This document shows positions 58,485 through 64,000 of a stretch of DNA of 64,000 bases, piece after piece (the first letter of the stretch is position 1; each line of letters starts with the position of its first letter). Both the position numbers and the translations under genes were made by a program. Under the pieces are notes generated by a model. It ran no database searches, had not been told where the DNA came from, and was given only the letters and a program-made list of their open reading frames with translations. This stretch comes from Helianthus annuus (lineage: Eukaryota; Streptophyta; Magnoliopsida; Asterales; Asteraceae), in NCBI RefSeq assembly GCF_002127325.2, contig NC_035435.2:109040517-109104516 (forward strand), read 5' to 3'.

Positions 58485-58681
58485 CACCTTGTTTTAGAAC
58501 TCGTCCTCGAGGTCTACTGGAATAAGTGTGGATATTTCTTTTGCATTTCTGATTCAAGCTCACAAGTGTATTCTGGTCCTCTTTAAGAGTCCCATTTTAC
58601 TTTGACCAGAACTAATCTCTTGTGTTTAAGATTCTTGACCTTTCTACCTTCAATCTGTAGAGGTCTTTCTACAAATTTTAA
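58485..58681 (-). pseudogene. Chromodomain remnant of the chromovirus
   Basis: Beyond the TAA at 58684-58682 the same phase reads VERPLQIEGRKVKNLKHK, VKVKWDS-stop-RGPEY and ESEMQKKYPHLFQ. This is the usual end of plant chromovirus integrases, where a chromodomain binds modified histone. It is cut off by two stops. Confidence 0.65.
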
Positions 58682-60328
58682 TTATTCATTTACCTCTATA
58701 TACTTAAGAGGCACTACTAGTGATTTATCAGCTAAGCATTTCTTGAGATTAGATACATGAAATACATCATGTATTCCTGCCATTTCCTCTGGCAGTTGTA
58801 GCTGATAGGCTACAGGTCCTATTTTTCTAATGATTTCAAAAGGTCCAACATACCTGGGGCTTAGCTTTCCCCTTTTTATGAATCTTACCACTCCTTTCCA
58901 AAGAGAGACTTTCAATAACACTTTGTCTCCTACCTGAAATTCCAATGGATTTTGTCTGTTATCACCATAACTCTTTTGTCGGTCACGTGCTTTCAGTCGT
59001 TCCTTGACTTGGATAATCTTGTCGGTTGTTTCTTGTACTATTTTTGGTCCAGATAGTTGCTTTTCTCTAATTTCTGCCCAACAAACTGGAGTTCGACATT
59101 TTCTTCCATAAAGTGCTTCGAATGGTGCAACATTGATGCTGGTATGATAGCTGTTATTATAAGAAAATTCTATTAATGGTAAGTGGTCATCCCAATTACC
59201 TCCGAAATCAATTACACAAGCTCTAAGCATGTCCTCCATAGTCTGAATTGTCCTTTCGCTTTGTCCGTCCATTTGAGGATGATAAGCTGTGCTTAGATTC
59301 AACTTGGTTCCCATGGCTTTTTGGAAGCTTGTCCAGAAATAAGAGGTAAAACGACTATCTCTATCAGAAACAATTGATAAAGGAATTCCATGCAATGAAA
59401 CTATTTCATTTACATACAATTTAGCTAACTGTTCCATACTGAAAGTTTCTTTCAGTGGTAGGAAATGAGCTGACTTAGTTAACCTATCTACAATCACCCA
59501 GATTGTATCATTACCTTTCCTTGTTTTGGGTAATTTGGTAACAAAATCCATTGTTATTAATTCCCACTTCCATACTGGCATTTCGAGTTGCTGCAATAAA
59601 CCTGAGGGTTTCTGATGTTCAGCCTTAACTTGCGCACAGGTTAAACACTTAGAAACATAAGTTGCTATATCTTTCTTCATTCCTATCCACCAGAAATTCT
59701 TTCTTAAATCCTGATACATTTTATCATTTCCAGGATGTATCATATACTTAGACTTATGAGCTTCTTCTAATATACGGTGGCGTAAGTTTCCTAATTTAGG
59801 TATCCACATCCTTTTCTTATGGAATCTCCAAATTCCATCTATTCCTTGTTCTAATTCCTTAATCATTCCTTTCAATTTTTCAGTATCATCCTTGATTACT
59901 GATTCTTGTGCTTTTCTAATCTGTTCATTTAAATCTACCTGTAGATTTAATTTAAGAGAACGTACTCTTTTTGGCTTGTCGTGATACTTTCTACTTAAAG
60001 CATCAGCTACTACATTAGCTTTTCTTGCATGATACTGTATATTACAATCATAATCACTAAGTATCTCCATCCAGCGTCTTTGCCTCATATTCAACTCCTT
60101 TTGTCCGAAAACATACCTTAAACTCTTATGATCGGTGAAAATGGTGAACTTACTATCGTAAAGGTAATGTCTCCAAATCTTAAGAGCAAAAATTATAGCT
60201 CCTAATTCTAAATCATGGGTTGAATAATTCTCTTCATGATTCTTAAGTTGTCTAGATGCATAGGCTACAACCTTTTGCCGTTGCATCAACACACATCCAT
60301 AACCTAACTTAGAAACGTCACAATAAAC
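58682..60328 (-). pseudogene. Chromovirus RNase H and integrase
   Basis: In the same phase as the RT part upstream, separated by one TAA (60331-60329). RNase H motifs: [48 protein letters not shown]. Integrase: zinc site [10 protein letters not shown]...CLTCAQVK, catalytic Asp in [12 protein letters not shown] and SDRDSRF, Glu in [17 protein letters not shown], then the GPY/F-type C-terminus ([23 protein letters not shown]). It would integrate the cDNA. The integrase itself is uninterrupted to 58682. Confidence 0.88.
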
Positions 60329-62281
60329 TTAAAAATCTTCAGTTCCTTCTAGTAATGCTAGTATGGGTGCGTTGGTTAGTCTTTGCTTAAGAATTCTAAA
60401 GGCTTCTTCTTGTTTTGCTCCCCATTCAAACTTAACAGATTTACAGGTTAGCTTAGTTAAGGGAATTGTTATTCTTGAAAAATCTCGAATAAATCTTCTA
60501 TAATAACTGGCCAGTCCTAAGAAACTTCTAACCTCGGTTGGTGACTCAGGGGTTTTCCATTTGGTAATCGCCTCGATCTTGGTGGGATCCATATGAATTC
60601 CTTCATGATTGACCAAATGCCCAAGAAACTGTACCTGTTCTAACCAAAACTCGCACTTTGAAAACTTTGCATAAAGCTTTTCTTTTCTCAATAAACTTAG
60701 AAGTGCGTGCAAATGTTTTGCATGTTCCTCTTTACTCTTAGAGTAAATGAGAATATCATCTATAAAGACAATTATGAATTTATCCAAATATGGCTTACAT
60801 ATTCGGTTCATCATGTCCATAAATGCGGCTGGGGCATTGGTTAAACCAAATGGCATGACAATAAATTCATAATGGCCATACCTTGTTCTAAATGCGGTCT
60901 TAGGAATGTCCTCTTCCTGTACCTTTAATTGATGATATCCTGACCGTAAATCGATTTTAGAGAAGAATCGAGCTCCTTGCAACTGATCGAACAGATCATC
61001 GATTCTTGGTAATGGATACTGATTTTTAATCGTGACCTTGTTCAATTCGCGGTTGTCAATGCACATATGCATTGATCCGTATTTCTTTTTAACAAATAAG
61101 ATCGGTGCTCCCCACGGCGATGAACTTGGCTGTATGAATCCTTTTTCCAACAATTCATCTAACTGCTTCTTCAGTTCCTGCATTTCTGCTGGTGCCAAGC
61201 GGTAGGATGCCTTAGCAATTGGTGCTGTTCCTGGTAGCAGGTGGATTCTGAATTCAACTTCTCTGTCTGGTGGTAGTCCTGGTAATTCTTCTGGAAACAC
61301 ATCTGGAAACTGAGATACTACAGAAATATCTTTCAACTCTTTTCCTTTAGTGTTAGTGATTATGGAAATCAAATACACGAATGATCCTTTTCTTATATAA
61401 CTTGCTGTTTTCATCACAGAGATGAATTTCGTGGATCTAGAGGGCTTATCTCCTTTAATTGTGATCTTTTCACCCTTTGGTGAATTTACTTGAATCGACT
61501 TTTGATCACATAAAATACTGGCTTTATTGGCTATTAACCAATCCATTCCTAATACAACATCAAATCCTGCCAGATTCATTGGATAAAGGTTTGCAATAAA
61601 CTTTTGATTTAAAAATTCTATTCTTGCTCCCTGCAAGATTTCAGAAATCTTAATGGTTTCCCCATTTGCTGTCTCTACTAAATATTCTTGTAAGAGTTTA
61701 GTTAATGGTTGATTGAGAAATTTGTAAAATAAAGTATTAATAAAACTTTGGTTTGCACTAGAGTCAAATAATACATTAGCAAAAACATCATTAACTAAAA
61801 ACGTATCGGCTATCACGTCCGGGATCATTTTAGCTTCTTCCGCAGTCAGAACAAATGCCCTAGCATTTTTAGTAGTCTTGTTGTTCATGGCTGGAGCTAG
61901 TTTCGGACAATTTGGCTTGATGTGACCCTTTTCTCCACAGTTGAAGCACATTTCGTTATTGGGTTTCTTCCTACAATCTTCTTCCTTGTGTCCTGGTATC
62001 TTGCAGAAATTACAGTAGGTGGAGCATTTTCCTGAATGCTTCTTTTTGCAGGCCTTGCAATAAGGTGCAGAGGTAGAACCTACATTTTCCCCACGGTTGG
62101 AATTTCCATAACGAAATTCTTGGGTAAGCCTTTGAGCTAGGTTTCTTCTTTGGTCCTCTTCTCGTGTACGTACTAACTCATCTGTCAAGGTGTTTGCTAG
62201 TTCTACAGCTTCTTCTATAGTTTGAGGTCTAGCCGCCTTGACTACATGCCTAATCTCACTGTTTTTAAATTGGGAGGGCAA
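60329..62281 (-). pseudogene. Chromovirus gag end, protease and reverse transcriptase
   Basis: Zinc knuckles [14 protein letters not shown] and [14 protein letters not shown] are intact. The protease active segment reads [12 protein letters not shown], with Ser where DSGA is usual. RT motifs: [37 protein letters not shown], palm motif [12 protein letters not shown], and [15 protein letters not shown]. The frame ends at a single TAA after LEGTEDF, in phase with RNase H. The N-terminal join to gag is broken by a deletion near 62265. Confidence 0.88.
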
Positions 62282-62841
62282 AATTTCCTTTCCACCATGT
62301 TTTTAAATTCCTCCCACTCCATATTGTAAATCCTGTCACTTCCCCTAGATTGGAGGATAGTGTTCCACCATTCTAAGGCTGAGTTCTTAAACAGATTGGA
62401 GGCAAACATTATCTTATCATCTTTCGCGCACTTGTTTATTTTTAAGACTGCCTCAGTCTTTTCTATCCAGCGTAGAGCTGCAACGGCCGCTTCATTGCCC
62501 GAGAATTCCATTGGTTTACAAGACCAGAATTCTTTATAAGAACAACCATAAGACATGGTCCTTCTTCTTTTGGGAATGGGCACTTGAAGTATGGGTCCAT
62601 TGTTTACGCTGTGTTCTGGTTCAGTGGGTCGTTTACTACCATGATTACTTTTATTATCCGCTTCCTTAACCGTTTTGATAATATATGGCATTGCATCTAT
62701 TATCCCTTGTGCCACTATGTGTTGAATGGCACTGTTATCCACTTGGTTTCCATTATCATTGTTGTTCGGGTTATCGTTATTCGGGTTATTGTCATTCTGG
62801 TTTTCCTGGTTCACTTCGTTGTCCATCTGAATTTTAAACAT
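62242..62841 (-). pseudogene. Chromovirus gag (capsid part), deleted
   Basis: An Asn-rich start (DNEVNQENQNDNNPNN) leads to ALRWIEKTEAVLKINKC, LFKNSALEWWNTIL and [13 protein letters not shown], the Retrotrans_gag core. After FCPP the sequence jumps to the region just before the zinc knuckles, out of frame. Family members have several dozen more residues there, so a deletion removed the C-terminal half of the capsid. Confidence 0.75.
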
Positions 62842-63062
62842 TTGCCAATTATAAATATCACAAGATAATATTTAATGCAAACAATCACACTACACACATA
62901 TTGATCAAAATCGTTGAACATTGCGACTTACTCTTTCTTATATATTATGCATCTAATACAAACTGAAACTGGAATTTAAAATTACAATACTATTATGCAT
63001 CCATAACTATTATCTAGATTTTTTTTTCAAACATACACACATATTATATATTACTATTATTA

Positions 63063-63116
<54 letters not shown>

Positions 63117-63139
63117 CACCATCACTGATATGGGTTCAT
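62842..63139. repeat. AT-rich gap in gag with an (ATT)n microsatellite
   Basis: A (TTA)n run of about 20 units lies at 63055-63115. It separates two gag parts, so this is either an intron of the gag gene or an insertion by slippage into a linker. Confidence 0.6.
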
Positions 63140-63963
63140 CCAGAACTCCATGTTACGCTTGTCATACTTCCAGACGAGTCGTTATCCGATCTGCCTCACC
63201 CTGTCGCTACCTTCTAACATCTCCTCACCAAAGGTTCGGAGTTCTTGCACATTTTCTGCACTCATTGGGGGTGCAGGGGCTGGTACTGTGTTTGGGAACT
63301 GGGGCATGGGTTCTTGGTAAGGATAAGGGTTTTCTATAATTTCCCTGATGTATTGGTCGTTATCATAGTAGGGATCAAGAGGGTTCAGGTCTGGGTAGGC
63401 TGCTAGGTTTGTATGGGTTCGTCTTCTGGTATTGGGTAGCGTTGTTGGTAATCCCTATGGTTGTCAAACCAAGGATCGTAGTTTGGGTCTAAGGGATTGG
63501 GTGCTTGTATTCTAGGTATCTCAGTGGGGTCAAAATCAGGCATTGGGATTTGATTTTCTGAGTTGACTTCAATTTCCATTGGTTGTATGGGAAACAGTGG
63601 TAAGGGCTGGGGTGCTATGAGTTGCTCCAGGTTAGGGTCATCAGCTGTAGTTGCTAGGATATGGAAATTTGCTAAACTCCTATTGAGCATATCCTGGGTG
63701 TGAGTATCTGTTTCTCTCTTAATGGCTGCTAGAGCACGCTGTTGTTGTAACTTTTTCATCCTTTTCCTACGTTCATGCGCTCCTCTACTGAACCATCATC
63801 TCTTCTTAGGAGGGAATGGCTCTTCAGACTGAGCCTTAAACACGAATATCCCATCTTCATTGTCAGCTGAATACCCTGAGAGGGTAGGCTGTGAAGAGGT
63901 GTCTTCGCTCCTACGTGAGCTGGACAACTGACGATAAGCATCGGAAGGTCCTTGGTCGCTCAT
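63140..63963 (-). pseudogene. Chromovirus gag N-terminal part
   Basis: It starts at Met 63963 (MSDQGPSDAYRQLSSSRRSE). A single TGA at 63798-63796 interrupts the phase (normally read through as HERRKRMKKLQQQRALAAIK). A frameshift near 63405 moves the frame to AAYPDLNPLDPYYDND and on to VQELRTFGEEMLEGSDRVR. It is Pro-rich and acidic in the middle. Placement before the capsid part in the same direction supports the assignment. The 5' LTR should lie just beyond 64000. Confidence 0.6.
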
Positions 63964-64000
63964 ACTGTACACTAACAAATAGTCAAATAACACACAACGA

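Overview
The window is plant nuclear DNA, almost certainly from a eudicot and probably from the daisy family (Asteraceae); the family call is an inference from the style of the LTR, MITE and gypsy sequences. There is no bacterial gene organisation. One host protein gene and one host small-RNA gene can be supported. Nearly everything else is transposable elements, many nested inside each other with readable target-site duplications (TSDs).

Region 1 (1-4,000) holds a four-exon minus-strand gene for a LOG-like phosphoribohydrolase (275 aa when spliced). Its introns are filled by hAT and Tourist-type DNA elements. Region 2 (4,000-12,100) is a DNA-transposon graveyard: a hAT transposase relic with a 68-bp internal duplication, two adjacent fold-back elements with C/A-rich cores, several MITEs, and at 8,591-8,686 a box C/D snoRNA candidate behind a site II / telo-box / TATA promoter. 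Region 3 (12,100-19,470) has a tRNA-derived SINE and a four-level nest: a Tourist MITE split by a hAT element, split by a copia solo LTR, split by a gypsy-type solo LTR. It also has the last exons of a transposon-encoded gene.

Region 4 (19,475-51,462) is one LTR element of 32 kb flanked by ACCAC. Element A is a large non-autonomous element without polymerase. Its 5' LTR is split by element B, a Tat-lineage Ty3/gypsy element (TSD GGTAA). B's pol gene is split by element C, a second Tat-lineage element in reverse orientation (TSD GATCT, LTRs identical by eye). B's antisense gene is split by D, a 3.3-kb solo LTR. The insertion order was A, then B, then C and D. B and C encode gag-protease and pol in the same frame, separated by a UAG stop followed by CAA-UUA, which is a known leaky-stop context. 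Both also carry an intron-containing antisense gene near their 3' LTR.

Region 5 (51,468-64,000) holds a copia relic on the minus strand (LTR, integrase and gag pieces; no reverse transcriptase found). Its gag is interrupted by a Mutator-like element carrying captured exons of a host gene (Pack-MULE). Last comes a minus-strand chromovirus with gag, protease, RT, RNase H, integrase and a chromodomain, damaged by point stops, a frameshift and a gag deletion, and running off the right edge.
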